64,000 nucleotides of DNA from Pseudomaricurvus alkylphenolicus (GTDB lineage Bacteria > Pseudomonadota > Gammaproteobacteria > Pseudomonadales > Cellvibrionaceae): NCBI RefSeq assembly GCF_011683955.1, contig NZ_JAAQPI010000001.1:868001-932000 (forward strand), in the 5' to 3' direction. The notes under the pieces were generated by a model. The model worked only from the letters and a program-made list of their open reading frames with translations. It was not told the origin of the DNA and did no database searches. A program made the position numbers and the translations under genes. Of this stretch, positions 18,831-27,561 are shown one piece after another. Each line of letters starts with the position of its first letter. The first letter of the stretch is position 1.

Positions 18831-19093
18831 TTTTTTTCTTTGATGCTGAGGTCGATGTATTTACTGATAACATAGAACATGGCGTACATTAAGATGACTG
18901 GTGAAATTGTTAATGAGAAACAGGTAAACCGAGAAACCAGTGAACAAGAGCTGTCATCAAAGTTCAGAATGAATAGGATTGAACACACGAATGCTGCGGC
19001 CACTTCTTTCCACTCTTTCCTTCTCATAGTCCAATAGACATAGGGCCAAGAAGCGATGACAAAAAGAATTGAATTATCACTGTTGATTTCCAT
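18827..19093 (-). CDS. Small membrane protein in C39 peptidase cluster
   Basis: The 88-residue product has about three hydrophobic stretches: SILFVIASWPYVYW, VAAAFVCSILFILNF and SPVILMYAMFYVIS, with a basic tail ending KEKK. I recognise no family. Its stop overlaps the start of the C39 peptidase by four bases (ATGA), which is good evidence that it is a real gene. It could be a membrane partner or protector for the peptidase system. Base composition is more AT-rich than most neighbours. Confidence 0.6.
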   Translation of the reverse strand: MEINSDNSILFVIASWPYVYWTMRRKEWKEVAAAFVCSILFILNFDDSSCSLVSRFTCFSLTISPVILMYAMFYVISKYIDLSIKEKK

Positions 19094-19222
19094 TTCAGAT
19101 TTCCCGTCTCTTCATGAGTGAGTACTCCCCACAATCCCTAAGACATTCGAGTTCGTTAGAGGTTTTATCCGCCAACGAACTCCAAGTATTTGAATAGGTA
19201 CCAGTTAGCGAGGATCCAATTA

Positions 19223-19915
19223 TCAATACGGTGCAGTTCTTCGTCCGCTGGTTTGATAACTGACAACGTCACTCAGATTTCCAAGCCCAGTAATCGTAAT
19301 ATTGTAATCAGGTAGGCTCGAGGTAATATTCAACGATCCAATAGAATTCATCACCTGAGGTGATACCACTGGACCGGAATAGACACTTGTTGGCACCGAA
19401 CTGCCACCACCACCACTATCCTGAGATGAATAGTCTAATTCCTCGACTTCCACTGCAGGCTCTCCAACTGCTTTCGATACTCCCGCACTCATCTGCAGGC
19501 CCAAGGTCAAGATCTGTACTTGTATATTAGGTACGCCGTATCCCCCAGAAATTGCTCCGATCGCGGCGCCAGTTCCAAATGCTGTCAGTGCGTCTCCTGT
19601 AGTGAATTCCTCGTTGTCCTTTGCTGTGACTGAGGCGGTCGTTGCAGTATTGATAATCCCGCCAGAAACCGCTCCAATTGCCGACGCCTTTAGCGCCCCG
19701 ACCGCCCAGGCCGGCAATGCCACCAAAGGAAAAACGTTCCCCTGCGTCGAATCCATCTGCTCCTGGCTTAATATACCCACGCCACTGACTTGATCACTGA
19801 ACGCATTATAAAGAAAATCATCCTCCAGCGGCTGACTCAAACCCGCCGTCGCCAGGGACGATATGAACAGAGGCAGAACGGGTAAAGCATAGCAAACATT
19901 TTTCAGGTGTTTCAT
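19223..19915 (-). CDS. Exported Gly/Ala-rich protein with leader-like motif (possible peptidase substrate)
   Basis: The 230-residue protein has a signal peptide (MKHLKNVCYALPVLPLFISSLATA), then ILSQEQMDSTQG at residues 48-59, which looks like the LSxxEMxxxxG leader motif recognised by C39 peptidases. A small-residue segment with GxxxG-like spacing follows (WAVGALKASAIGAVSGG, then FGTGAAIGAISGGYG), then a Ser/Gly linker (SSQDSGGGGSSV) and a Ser/Asn-rich tail. I recognise no named family. AAGGA lies 9 bases before ATG. Lying between the barrel gene and the C39 peptidase gene, it is the best candidate for the exported and processed component of this cluster. An amyloid or pore-forming nature is speculation. 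Confidence 0.7.
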   Translation of the reverse strand: MKHLKNVCYALPVLPLFISSLATAGLSQPLEDDFLYNAFSDQVSGVGILSQEQMDSTQGNVFPLVALPAWAVGALKASAIGAVSGGIINTATTASVTAKDNEEFTTGDALTAFGTGAAIGAISGGYGVPNIQVQILTLGLQMSAGVSKAVGEPAVEVEELDYSSQDSGGGGSSVPTSVYSGPVVSPQVMNSIGSLNITSSLPDYNITITGLGNLSDVVSYQTSGRRTAPY

Positions 19916-20006
19916 CGTTTATTTTCCTTAATCGTAGAGAGATAGAACTGGCCGAAGTCCCTCCGGCCAGGGAATTTTCCTCGCGAACTTGCGCCAAGGA
20001 AGCTGG

Positions 20007-20843
20007 TTATAAGGATTCATCAAATTTATACGTCAGATTTAACCGCAGTGTAGAGCCACTATCCTCTGAGAGGGCGAAGTCTGTGCTCACTCGTATGGAG
20101 AGGTCCTGTGACCAGTGGTACCCCAGCCCCAGAATCAACTCGGACTTGGTGGCATTAATGGAAGCCTCTTCACCGTCCAGCTGGTGCCCCTCGATCCAGC
20201 TCCAGCGCAGACCGCCGGAGAGAGTAATCCAGGGGTTCACCGCAAAAGACACGGTCGGCACCAAGGTGACGCTGTCGCCAGGAGTGACGCGGAGATTCGC
20301 TACACGGTAGGGCTGATGGCTGCCAATCGAAAGCGATGCCGACAGGAGGATAGGATCCAGCGAACGGTAAGCGGTAATTCCGTATACCCAGCTCCAGGAG
20401 TTGTCGCCGCTATCTTCACGTTGGTGGTAGTGGGCGTCAGCGAACGCCAGCAGTGCCGGGTGCTTGCCATTATCCGCGGCGAAACGATGGGTCGCTCCTA
20501 ATGTCCATTTGCTCATATGACTGTCGCTCATCTGGGACAGATGTGTACCCTGCTGATATCTGGCCTGCATATGCTGCCAGGAACTCTGTAATGAAAGCTC
20601 TGTACCCAGCGTCAACCCATACCTCAAGCCCATATTCACGGTCACCAGATCCAGGTTGCTTTTTTGGGCTAACAGCTGCTCGTCAGTTGAATCGTTAAAG
20701 TAGTTCACGTCGAGATCGACCCGATAACGGTCATTGGCCGTCAGCAAGTCTTCGACGGTCAATGGCAGTTCGGAACTCTGCGTAAATAGAGGGACTATTG
20801 AAAGTGCGATAAGAAAAGCAGCGCGTAGCATGAGTGTCAGCAT
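20007..20843 (-). CDS. Outer-membrane beta-barrel protein in C39 cluster
   Basis: The 278-residue protein has a signal peptide (MLTLMLRAAFLIALSIVPLFTQ) and alternating amphipathic strands typical of a porin-like barrel, for example VNMGLRYGLTLGTELSLQ, WTLGATHRFAAD, ITLSGGLRWSWIEG and SELILGLGYHW. It ends LRLNLTYKFDESL, with the terminal strand close to the C-terminus. It is 91 bp upstream of the exported Gly-rich protein on the same strand and heads the cluster. FapF plays the pore role in fap systems; whether this protein is its equivalent cannot be decided here, as the long N-terminal coiled coil of FapF is absent. Confidence 0.7.
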   Translation of the reverse strand: MLTLMLRAAFLIALSIVPLFTQSSELPLTVEDLLTANDRYRVDLDVNYFNDSTDEQLLAQKSNLDLVTVNMGLRYGLTLGTELSLQSSWQHMQARYQQGTHLSQMSDSHMSKWTLGATHRFAADNGKHPALLAFADAHYHQREDSGDNSWSWVYGITAYRSLDPILLSASLSIGSHQPYRVANLRVTPGDSVTLVPTVSFAVNPWITLSGGLRWSWIEGHQLDGEEASINATKSELILGLGYHWSQDLSIRVSTDFALSEDSGSTLRLNLTYKFDESL

Positions 20844-21049
20844 CCATGTTGTTGACAGTGGTCGTGTTCAGACATCCGATGTCTATTGATAATATCGAGA
20901 GGCAGACGTTATTGATTTTCCGGGACGCTGGCAATATTTACAGATCGGTTTCATTCCAATTTATGAGTTGTGCCGACGTCGTATGCAGAGCTGTTTCGGA
21001 TCTGCTATGCTGCATTGGTGTAATTGTACTGAGAATCAAGGATAGAACG

Positions 21050-21853
21050 ATGAGTATTGTTACAGACTTTTTTTGGTTTCTGATCACCGCCGCACTGATG
21101 GTTCCAATTGGCTTACTGGTGTTCGGCGCTGTTGTTACCTGGATTGGTTGGTCCCGCCTACCTGAAGACATTCCCCTTGAAGAACGCAAAGCCGCTGTCA
21201 AACAATGGTGGCGTGTAGGGGTTCCATACGGTGGCGGTGTGCTGCTGACCTACTTTCCCATGGGTATGTTAGTGGCGGCAACCACCCGACCGACCGTTAA
21301 CCACCTGGGCGAGTTTTATACCGAGCACGATGAAAAGTACATCAGCAAGGGTTCCAGCGGGCACCATGTTTATCTGGCATCACCCTACGGCTGGCTGGAC
21401 TGGTGGAACAACTACGAAGACGGTACCGCCGGTGAAGGCAGCGGTAAACATTCCGCGCGGGTGGGAGGCAATGAATACAGCTGGTGGAACCAATATTCCT
21501 GGAGCTGTCGCAACCCCTTTAACAAAGCCAAGCGGACCAGTGATTTCTTTGCCTGCTTCGTCAACGATTGCGAGATTGAGTATTGGGGCAAAGAGAGCCT
21601 GAGTGACAAGAATGAAGACCCTGAACAGAAGGGTTGGTACTTTGTCAAAGCCACCCACAAACAAACCGGCAAGGTATATTACGGCTACCGCTCCGTTATT
21701 TTGCTCGACGCCAAAGCCGGTGAGAAAGCCCGGGTAAGGCAGGTGAATTTGGGCTTTAAGTTGAAGCCTACCCACGCCAACACCACACAGGATCCGGATG
21801 ATTTGGATAAAGCGTTTACGCTGCGAATGCAGTGGAGCAGTGAGATTAATTAG
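21050..21853 (+). CDS. Unrecognised protein with two N-terminal membrane helices
   Basis: The 267-residue product begins with two hydrophobic helices (FFWFLITAALMVPIGLLVFGAVVTWIG and GVPYGGGVLLTYFPMGMLVAA) around a charged loop, then a Trp/Tyr-rich soluble domain with WLDWWNNYED, EYSWWNQYSWSCRNPFNKAKRTSDFF and a short Cys-containing stretch (CFVNDCEIEYWG). I do not recognise the family; the aromatic, charged style recalls small phage or prophage membrane proteins, but no other phage gene is nearby. ATG 21050 has AAGGA 7 bases upstream; the longer frame from 20834 overlaps the divergent promoter region. It converges on the PhzF-like gene. Confidence 0.7.
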   Translation: MSIVTDFFWFLITAALMVPIGLLVFGAVVTWIGWSRLPEDIPLEERKAAVKQWWRVGVPYGGGVLLTYFPMGMLVAATTRPTVNHLGEFYTEHDEKYISKGSSGHHVYLASPYGWLDWWNNYEDGTAGEGSGKHSARVGGNEYSWWNQYSWSCRNPFNKAKRTSDFFACFVNDCEIEYWGKESLSDKNEDPEQKGWYFVKATHKQTGKVYYGYRSVILLDAKAGEKARVRQVNLGFKLKPTHANTTQDPDDLDKAFTLRMQWSSEIN

Positions 21854-21875
21854 TTTCTGAATGTGAACTGGGTGG

Positions 21876-22694
21876 TTACTGCGAGAGACAGCGCTCGCAG
21901 GCACCACCAACTTCGATGACGCGCTCACGCACGGACGTCCACATCACGCCCCCAATACGTTCGTCCATCGGCAAGGCCTGCAAAGCGATATAGTTATGTT
22001 TATTCAGTTTGTGATACCAATACTCAGCCAGTAGCACGTTGGCTGAGCCGGTGGCCATGTCTTCATCCATTCCATATTGCGGTGCGAAATATCGAAGCTC
22101 GTAATCGTAACGCTCTTGGCTGGATCTATTCGTGGCAATAATAGCCCGCTGTGTATGTTTGCAGATCACCTCCAATTTAACTGGCAGTTGACGTACAGGT
22201 TGCTCAAACTCCAGGATCATGTATCCATTGGCGCCGCCGGAGTAAGCCGCCGCTATTGGGGTCGCAGCAAAACAGTCAGTCGCCCAGGATGCTACTTTGG
22301 CAGCCTCCATTATTGGACGCTCTACTGAAAAGCCGAATCCGTAGGGTCTTCGAAAGATGGAAGCAGTGAGGCTTTCAGCAAGCAACGGCGGAGCCAGTTG
22401 GTTGAGAGTGCCTTCGAGCAGAACACAGGCAGACGCCACCAAACCGGATCCACAAAAGGACACCTCGCGACCATTTTGATACCAACGGGTTTTAGCTCCG
22501 GTCTCATCAACAGAACCAATATATGCGAGAGTCCTGGGATTACCCAGGACGTCGCTGCCCTTCGAATACTCACTCAACTGCTGCCATTGAGCGTCGGTGG
22601 GCCATGAATCGAGTTCCAGCACTTCGACCCGATTACCGCAATAATTCTGATCGTGAAAGACCTTGTAGGTAGCTCGGCTGCGTATCAAAGTCAA
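21876..22694 (-). CDS. PhzF-family isomerase-like protein, coupled to egtD
   Basis: The 272-residue protein has the PhzF (diaminopimelate-epimerase-like) fold: YCGNRVEVLELD near the start, the conserved Glu42 in LSEYSKGSDV, SFCGSGLVASACVL, and FAPQYGMDEDMATGSAN near residue 215. Relatives isomerise phenazine precursors or amino-acid derivatives; many are uncharacterised. It begins at TTG 22694, and that TTGA overlaps the TGA stop of egtD, giving tight coupling. No ATG start is possible before the conserved N-terminal segment. Position as third gene after egtB and egtD suggests a role in ergothioneine or related thiol-histidine metabolism, which is inference. Confidence 0.82.
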   Translation of the reverse strand: MTLIRSRATYKVFHDQNYCGNRVEVLELDSWPTDAQWQQLSEYSKGSDVLGNPRTLAYIGSVDETGAKTRWYQNGREVSFCGSGLVASACVLLEGTLNQLAPPLLAESLTASIFRRPYGFGFSVERPIMEAAKVASWATDCFAATPIAAAYSGGANGYMILEFEQPVRQLPVKLEVICKHTQRAIIATNRSSQERYDYELRYFAPQYGMDEDMATGSANVLLAEYWYHKLNKHNYIALQALPMDERIGGVMWTSVRERVIEVGGACERCLSQ

Positions 22695-23650
22695 TCTTCA
22701 CTCGCCCGCAAAAGAAAAACGGTAAATAACTGCTCGCCCGCCACCCATTTTCTAACGCTGCGCCAGCCTGCACCCTGGGCCAGCTGAAGGAACTGCTCCG
22801 GCGTATACTTGTGGGAGTTCTCGGTATGAATACTCTCACCGGAGTCAAAGTAAAAACGTTGATCTCCAATAGAGACGGTCTGAGCCTTCTGGCTGATCAG
22901 GTGCATTTCGATACGCCCTTCGGTTGGGTTATAGAAAGCGTAATGATCGAAATACTCGGTATCAAAATCGGCATCCAGTTCACGATTGATATGGGTAAGA
23001 ATATTCAGGTTAAACTTCCTCGTCACGCCTTCGCTGTCGTTATAGGCCTTGTGAAGCATATTGGCGGATTTTTTGGTGTCGACACCAATCAATAGCAGCG
23101 CCCCCGGGCCGAGTGAAGATCGCACCCGTTGCAGAAAGGTCTGAGCAAACTGCGGCGAGAAGTTGCCGATGGTGGAGCCCGGAAAAAACGCCATGCGTTT
23201 GGCGCCGTTCAGGCCCGGCATATTCAGCTCAGCGGTAAAATCAGCCGCCATGGGTTCCACCGTGACTTTTGGGAATTCCTGGCGTAAGTCATCGGCGGCG
23301 TTTTCCAGGTGCTCGCCCGCAATATCGATGGGAATAAAGCGCTCGATTTGCGACATATGACGCAACAAGAGCCGGATCTTGACTAGGGAGCCGGCTCCGT
23401 ATTCCACCACATCCAGAGGCTCTGGCACGATGTGAGAAAGGTCCTGCGCAACTGAGGGCAGCATCGCCAACTCGGTACGGTAGGGATAATACTCCTCCAG
23501 CTCGCAAATCTGATCGAATAACGCTGAGCCATAGGTGTCATAGAAATACTTGGCCGGAAGCGATTTCTGGCTTTGCTTAAGACCACTGACAACATCCTGC
23601 TCGAATGCCGAGCGCGCGCGGGAGGTGTCCGATACCACGTTTTGTTGCAT
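22691..23650 (-). CDS. egtD: L-histidine N-alpha-methyltransferase EgtD
   Basis: The 319-residue protein is an EgtD-type SAM methyltransferase that trimethylates histidine to hercynine, the first step of ergothioneine synthesis. Visible motifs: LPAKYFYDTYGSALFDQICELEEYY, DVVEYGAGSLVKIR for SAM binding, FFPGSTIGNF, LIGVDTKK and a C-terminal FTVFLLR. ATG 23650 is chosen since AAAGGA lies 7 bases upstream; the longer frame to 23668 overlaps egtB. It begins one base after the egtB stop, so the two are co-translated, and its TGA overlaps the TTG of the PhzF-like gene. Confidence 0.93.
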   Translation of the reverse strand: MQQNVVSDTSRARSAFEQDVVSGLKQSQKSLPAKYFYDTYGSALFDQICELEEYYPYRTELAMLPSVAQDLSHIVPEPLDVVEYGAGSLVKIRLLLRHMSQIERFIPIDIAGEHLENAADDLRQEFPKVTVEPMAADFTAELNMPGLNGAKRMAFFPGSTIGNFSPQFAQTFLQRVRSSLGPGALLLIGVDTKKSANMLHKAYNDSEGVTRKFNLNILTHINRELDADFDTEYFDHYAFYNPTEGRIEMHLISQKAQTVSIGDQRFYFDSGESIHTENSHKYTPEQFLQLAQGAGWRSVRKWVAGEQLFTVFLLRASED

Positions 23651-23651
23651 G

Positions 23652-24887
23652 TTAACTATCCTTTGCAAGCCGCAGGCCCGTGAATTGCCAACGCTGGTGA
23701 GGGTAAAAGAAATTGCGATAACTGGGCCGCATCTGCTCGATAGGCGTCACACAGGAACCGCCCCGCAGGACATACTGTCCCGACATAAATTTGCCGTTGT
23801 ATTCGCCCACCGCCCCTGGCGCGGGGCGAAAACCCGGGTAGGCCATATAGGGGCTTGCCGTCCACTCCCAGACATCGCCATAGAGTTGCTGAATGCCCGA
23901 CGCCTGGGCGGCTTGAGGCAGCCAATGCTTGTTCTCCATAAAATTGCCTTCTATGGCATGCTGCCTGGCGACCACCTCCCATTCCTGCTCGGTAGGCAGG
24001 CGGGCGCCGGCCCAGCGGGCAAAGGCATCAGCCTCAAAATAGCTGATGTGGCTAACCGCCCGATCCGACTCGACGGGCTGGCAGCCGTAATGGGAAAACT
24101 GAACCCAATCACCGTCGATTTGTTGCCAGTACAGAGGCGCGCTCCAACCCTCCTGCTGGCACCGGGCCCATCCGTCAGAGAGCCACAGAGTCGGCTCTGT
24201 GTAGCCACCATCTTCAATAAATTCGAGCCATTCCTGATTGGTGACCGGACGACGAGCCAGGGAAAAGGCCCTCAAAAAGGCCTGGTGGCGAGGCCCCTCA
24301 CAGTCAAAGGCAAAACCCTTGTCTGTGGCACCGATCGAAAACAGACCTTCGTCGAAGGGTAAGAATCTCTGTTCCCCTGTCGAGAATGTGGGTATGGCAC
24401 TTGGTTGTTCAACCATAGCCGGAACCATGGGATTGAGAGACAGCGCGTGGAGGATATCCGTCAACAGCAGCTCCTGGTGCTGCATCTCGTGGTGCAGTCC
24501 GACAGTGATGGTACCTGTCACACCATGCTCTCTGGCAAAACCACGGTCCAGGCGCTCCAGCACCGAGGCATTCACCGCTTCGCGGTATTCCAGCACTCGT
24601 TGTAGGCTGGGGCGAGACAGCATGCCACGCTCAGGGCGGGGATGGCGCTCGCCGATGCTATTGTAGTAGGAGTTAAACAGGAAATTGAAATGAGGATCGA
24701 ACTCTGTGTATTCGGGATCGAACCGCTTAAGGACGAACTGCTCAAAGAACCAGGTGGTATGGGCCAGATGCCATTTGGCGGGGCTGGCATCCTCCATGGA
24801 CTGCACCACCATGTCTTCGGCGTCCAACCCCTGTATCAGGTCCAGGCTGGCTTCCCGGCGCCTCGCAAACGTTTCCGCAAGCGTCAT
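23652..24887 (-). CDS. egtB: Ergothioneine biosynthesis sulfoxide synthase EgtB
   Basis: The 411-residue non-haem iron enzyme joins a thiol to hercynine using oxygen. The N-terminal DinB-like domain supplies the iron ligands: His43 in HLAHTTWF, and His133 and His137 in LHHEMQHQE. The C-terminal FGE-sulfatase domain shows RRPVTNQEWLEFI, LPTEQEWEVVAR, GDVWEWTASPY and VLRGGSC. ATG 24887 has AGAGGA 7 bases upstream; the GTG two codons earlier is less likely. It is the first gene of an egtB-egtD-phzF-like operon. No egtC or egtE is seen, as usual in proteobacteria where other enzymes do the later steps. Confidence 0.93.
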   Translation of the reverse strand: MTLAETFARRREASLDLIQGLDAEDMVVQSMEDASPAKWHLAHTTWFFEQFVLKRFDPEYTEFDPHFNFLFNSYYNSIGERHPRPERGMLSRPSLQRVLEYREAVNASVLERLDRGFAREHGVTGTITVGLHHEMQHQELLLTDILHALSLNPMVPAMVEQPSAIPTFSTGEQRFLPFDEGLFSIGATDKGFAFDCEGPRHQAFLRAFSLARRPVTNQEWLEFIEDGGYTEPTLWLSDGWARCQQEGWSAPLYWQQIDGDWVQFSHYGCQPVESDRAVSHISYFEADAFARWAGARLPTEQEWEVVARQHAIEGNFMENKHWLPQAAQASGIQQLYGDVWEWTASPYMAYPGFRPAPGAVGEYNGKFMSGQYVLRGGSCVTPIEQMRPSYRNFFYPHQRWQFTGLRLAKDS

Positions 24888-25226
24888 ATCCACATCCTCT
24901 GGTGAAGACTCTGTTTTTATTCCGGCTTAATTTAAGAGAATAGTATAGATATTGCGTTTTGATGACGGCTTTCGCTATTTATGCAAAACGCCAATGTAAA
25001 AAATCAGAGCCACATAGTGGAGTGATCAGGCCTGGGGGCGTGTCTGTTTGACCGTTTGGCGTCTGGATACACATTTGCGCTTGGTCGTCATCGGCATAGC
25101 CGACAAGCCGCAGGGCGCCTTCGATTGGCAACTGTCGATATAAAAAACGCCCCGAACAAAGCCGGGGCCATAAGGGAGAGCGTTACTGGACTGCGAGACC
25201 AGCAGCGCGGAAACAGCGGAGAGCGG
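24888..25226. other. Gap between egtB and TonB receptor gene
   Basis: This 339-bp gap should hold the egtB promoter at its left end, and it contains the receptor terminator at 25142-25168. I see no convincing gene in it. Confidence 0.5.
25142..25168 (-). terminator. Rho-independent terminator of TonB receptor gene
   Basis: On the minus strand GCCCCG, an 8-base loop and CGGGGC form a GC-rich 6-bp stem followed after one base by six Ts, about 60 bases past the receptor stop codon. This is a standard intrinsic terminator. Confidence 0.85.
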
Positions 25227-27518
25227 TCAGAAATTGTAGTCCAAAGAAATACCGTAGGTGGCTGGCGGCGCGTATCCTTTTAACAGCCAACCGAATGCGG
25301 GCAGATCGTTCAGATAGGGAGTATATTCCTCTTCCGTAATGTTTTTGCCCCAGATGGATGCCCGCCATTGATCATCCGCAGACCCGATGGAGATCCTGGC
25401 ATTAACCAACCAGTAAGCTTCCAACAAGTTACTAGGCTGGTTGTTGACTTCCAGATAGTGATCATCCCTCCAGCTGAAATCCGTTGAGAAGATCGCCGTC
25501 ATTGAATCTCCGATGGGCGCTTCGTAGCGAACCTGGCCGTTAAATGTCCATTCGGGGCTGAACGCCGGGCGATTTCCTTTCAGGCTGACCGGTCCGATGC
25601 CAGTGGCCAGGGTCAAGTCGGATTTCACTTCGTTATCCACCCACCCCATACCGGCTTTGAGATCCAGACCTTCCAGTGGACGCCAGTGCAGATCCAATTC
25701 TGCACCTATGGTTTCGATTTCTGCAGCGTTGATGGTAATAGGTACTGGCGAGCCAGGGGCATCCACATCGATGTGCCCGTCTCGGAAGTCGTAGCGGAAC
25801 ATAGCGCCGTTTAATCGAAAGGTGTCTTCCATCCAACTCGACTTAAATCCAACTTCATACGCCGTCATTTCCTCTGGTGCCAATGCCGTTAACTCATCCT
25901 GTGAGTTCGCGAAAGCAACGCTGAAACCACCACTGCGAAATCCGGTGGATACCGAGGCGTACACCATAGAATCATTGTTAGGCGTCCACTCGGCACTGAC
26001 CTTGAAGGAAACGTCCTCATCACGACGAACATTACCCCCTTCGATCAAATCCGAACTGGCGATAGCAGCGCCGATGGTTTCCGGTTTCTCTTCTCCACCG
26101 AAGTCCGTTATACCCGAACCCCCAAAGGTGCCGCCATTGAGCTCAGTCTCTTCCCAGGTAAAACGGACGCCATTAATAATACGAAAGCTCTCCGTCAACT
26201 GAAATTCAAGGTGAGCGAACGCAGCAAAGGCGTCTACCGTTTGATTATAGCGGGAGTAGTTGTTGAGCCCGTCAAAAACATTGGCGTATGCGGTAAGGTA
26301 ATCCCCATTATAATAGTCATCGTGCTCGTAGAAGAGCCCAATAATGTAGTTATAACGGTCATGGTCCAGATCTGAAGTCAGACGAAATTCCTGTGTGAAT
26401 TGTTCGAACTCCGTATACCAATACACCTCAATGGACTGAATAGAGCTATTGTCTGAATCCTCCCGCTGGTTTTGGTCAAAGTTCTCGTAGCCCGTAATGG
26501 ACGTGAGTATGGCATTATCAAATTTATGCTCGACCTTGACCAGTCCTCCAAAGGCTTCGTTGTCCACGGTAAAGCTGAGATTGTTCTGGGTGGTATAGGG
26601 GTCATCCTCCCCGGGTTGGTACTGACTGATCGGTGCTCCCGGGTTAAACAACAGATCCAATCCCCGCAGACAATTGGGGGTATTGCCTTTAACGCTCCCG
26701 TCCAGATACTCGGGACAGAACCCGCCTTCCAGCTGAGTATTGCCCAGCCCCTCGTAAGGCAACAGTTCCGATCGGTCCTTGCCGTAGTGTAACGACAACA
26801 ATATCTCTGTGTCTTCGAGATTCCAAAGCAGTTGCCCCCGCAGCCCAATTTCGTCTACCTTGCCTTCGGTGGTACCTCGAGTGGTATTTTTGTAGAAGCC
26901 CTCTTCCTGCCTGGTCATATAGCCGGAAAGGCGGCCACTGAGATTATCGGCAATTGGACCTGTTACATAGCCTTCGAAGTTCTGGGTCTGGTAGTTGCCG
27001 TAGCCGAGAGTAACGTTGCCAGAAAAAGTGTCCTCCGGTCGCCGTGTGAAAAAATTGACCGCGCCACCGGTGGTGTTGCGTCCGAACAGATCGCCCTGCG
27101 GGCCTTTTAGAACTTCTACCCTCTCTATGTCGAATAGAGTCATACCCGTTAAGAAGCCCTTACTTTGATAAACCTCATCCACATGAACCGCGACCGGCGC
27201 ATCAAGATTGGCCGTGAATTCGTTGAGTCCCAGCCCGCGGATATTAAAAAAGTTGTTGCCCAAGCCATAGTTAACCTGAACATTGGGCACATTGGCGGCG
27301 ACATTGACGACGTCACTGACATTCATCTCTTTTAACTCGTCGCCACCAAAAGCCGACATAGTAATACCCACATCCTGAACGGATTGAGCTCTTTTTTGTG
27401 CCGTAACGATAACCTCTTCGATGGAAAATGCGGACTCTTGCGCATTGATCTGCTGGGTCAAAGCGGTTACACCCAACATGGCCATAACCAGGCATTTGGG
27501 TTGTGCGGTCAGTTTCAT
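25227..27518 (-). CDS. TonB-dependent receptor linked to amidase
   Basis: The 763-residue protein has a signal peptide (MKLTAQPKCLVMAMLGVTALTQQINAQ), a TonB box (SIEEVIVTAQKR), a plug domain (NNFFNIRGLGLNE, VHVDEVYQSKG, VEVLKGPQGDLFGRNTTGG) and a C-terminal barrel ending YGISLDYNF with a final aromatic residue, as required for assembly. ATG 27518 has GAGGAGAG about 6 bases upstream; the longer open frame runs into the amidase. It lies 43 bp after the amidase gene on the same strand and is followed by a clear terminator, so both form one transcript. It probably imports the amide substrate of this gene group, which is inference from context. Confidence 0.93.
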   Translation of the reverse strand: MKLTAQPKCLVMAMLGVTALTQQINAQESAFSIEEVIVTAQKRAQSVQDVGITMSAFGGDELKEMNVSDVVNVAANVPNVQVNYGLGNNFFNIRGLGLNEFTANLDAPVAVHVDEVYQSKGFLTGMTLFDIERVEVLKGPQGDLFGRNTTGGAVNFFTRRPEDTFSGNVTLGYGNYQTQNFEGYVTGPIADNLSGRLSGYMTRQEEGFYKNTTRGTTEGKVDEIGLRGQLLWNLEDTEILLSLHYGKDRSELLPYEGLGNTQLEGGFCPEYLDGSVKGNTPNCLRGLDLLFNPGAPISQYQPGEDDPYTTQNNLSFTVDNEAFGGLVKVEHKFDNAILTSITGYENFDQNQREDSDNSSIQSIEVYWYTEFEQFTQEFRLTSDLDHDRYNYIIGLFYEHDDYYNGDYLTAYANVFDGLNNYSRYNQTVDAFAAFAHLEFQLTESFRIINGVRFTWEETELNGGTFGGSGITDFGGEEKPETIGAAIASSDLIEGGNVRRDEDVSFKVSAEWTPNNDSMVYASVSTGFRSGGFSVAFANSQDELTALAPEEMTAYEVGFKSSWMEDTFRLNGAMFRYDFRDGHIDVDAPGSPVPITINAAEIETIGAELDLHWRPLEGLDLKAGMGWVDNEVKSDLTLATGIGPVSLKGNRPAFSPEWTFNGQVRYEAPIGDSMTAIFSTDFSWRDDHYLEVNNQPSNLLEAYWLVNARISIGSADDQWRASIWGKNITEEEYTPYLNDLPAFGWLLKGYAPPATYGISLDYNF

Positions 27519-27561
27519 TCGATCTCTCCTCACTTTATGTGTCGTGTTGTTATCAATATTG

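Noticed and set aside
18207-19915. Classic bacteriocin export system
   Set aside because: The C39 peptidase has a signal peptide but no ABC-transporter domain, and no HlyD-like gene is near; the candidate substrate has its own Sec signal.
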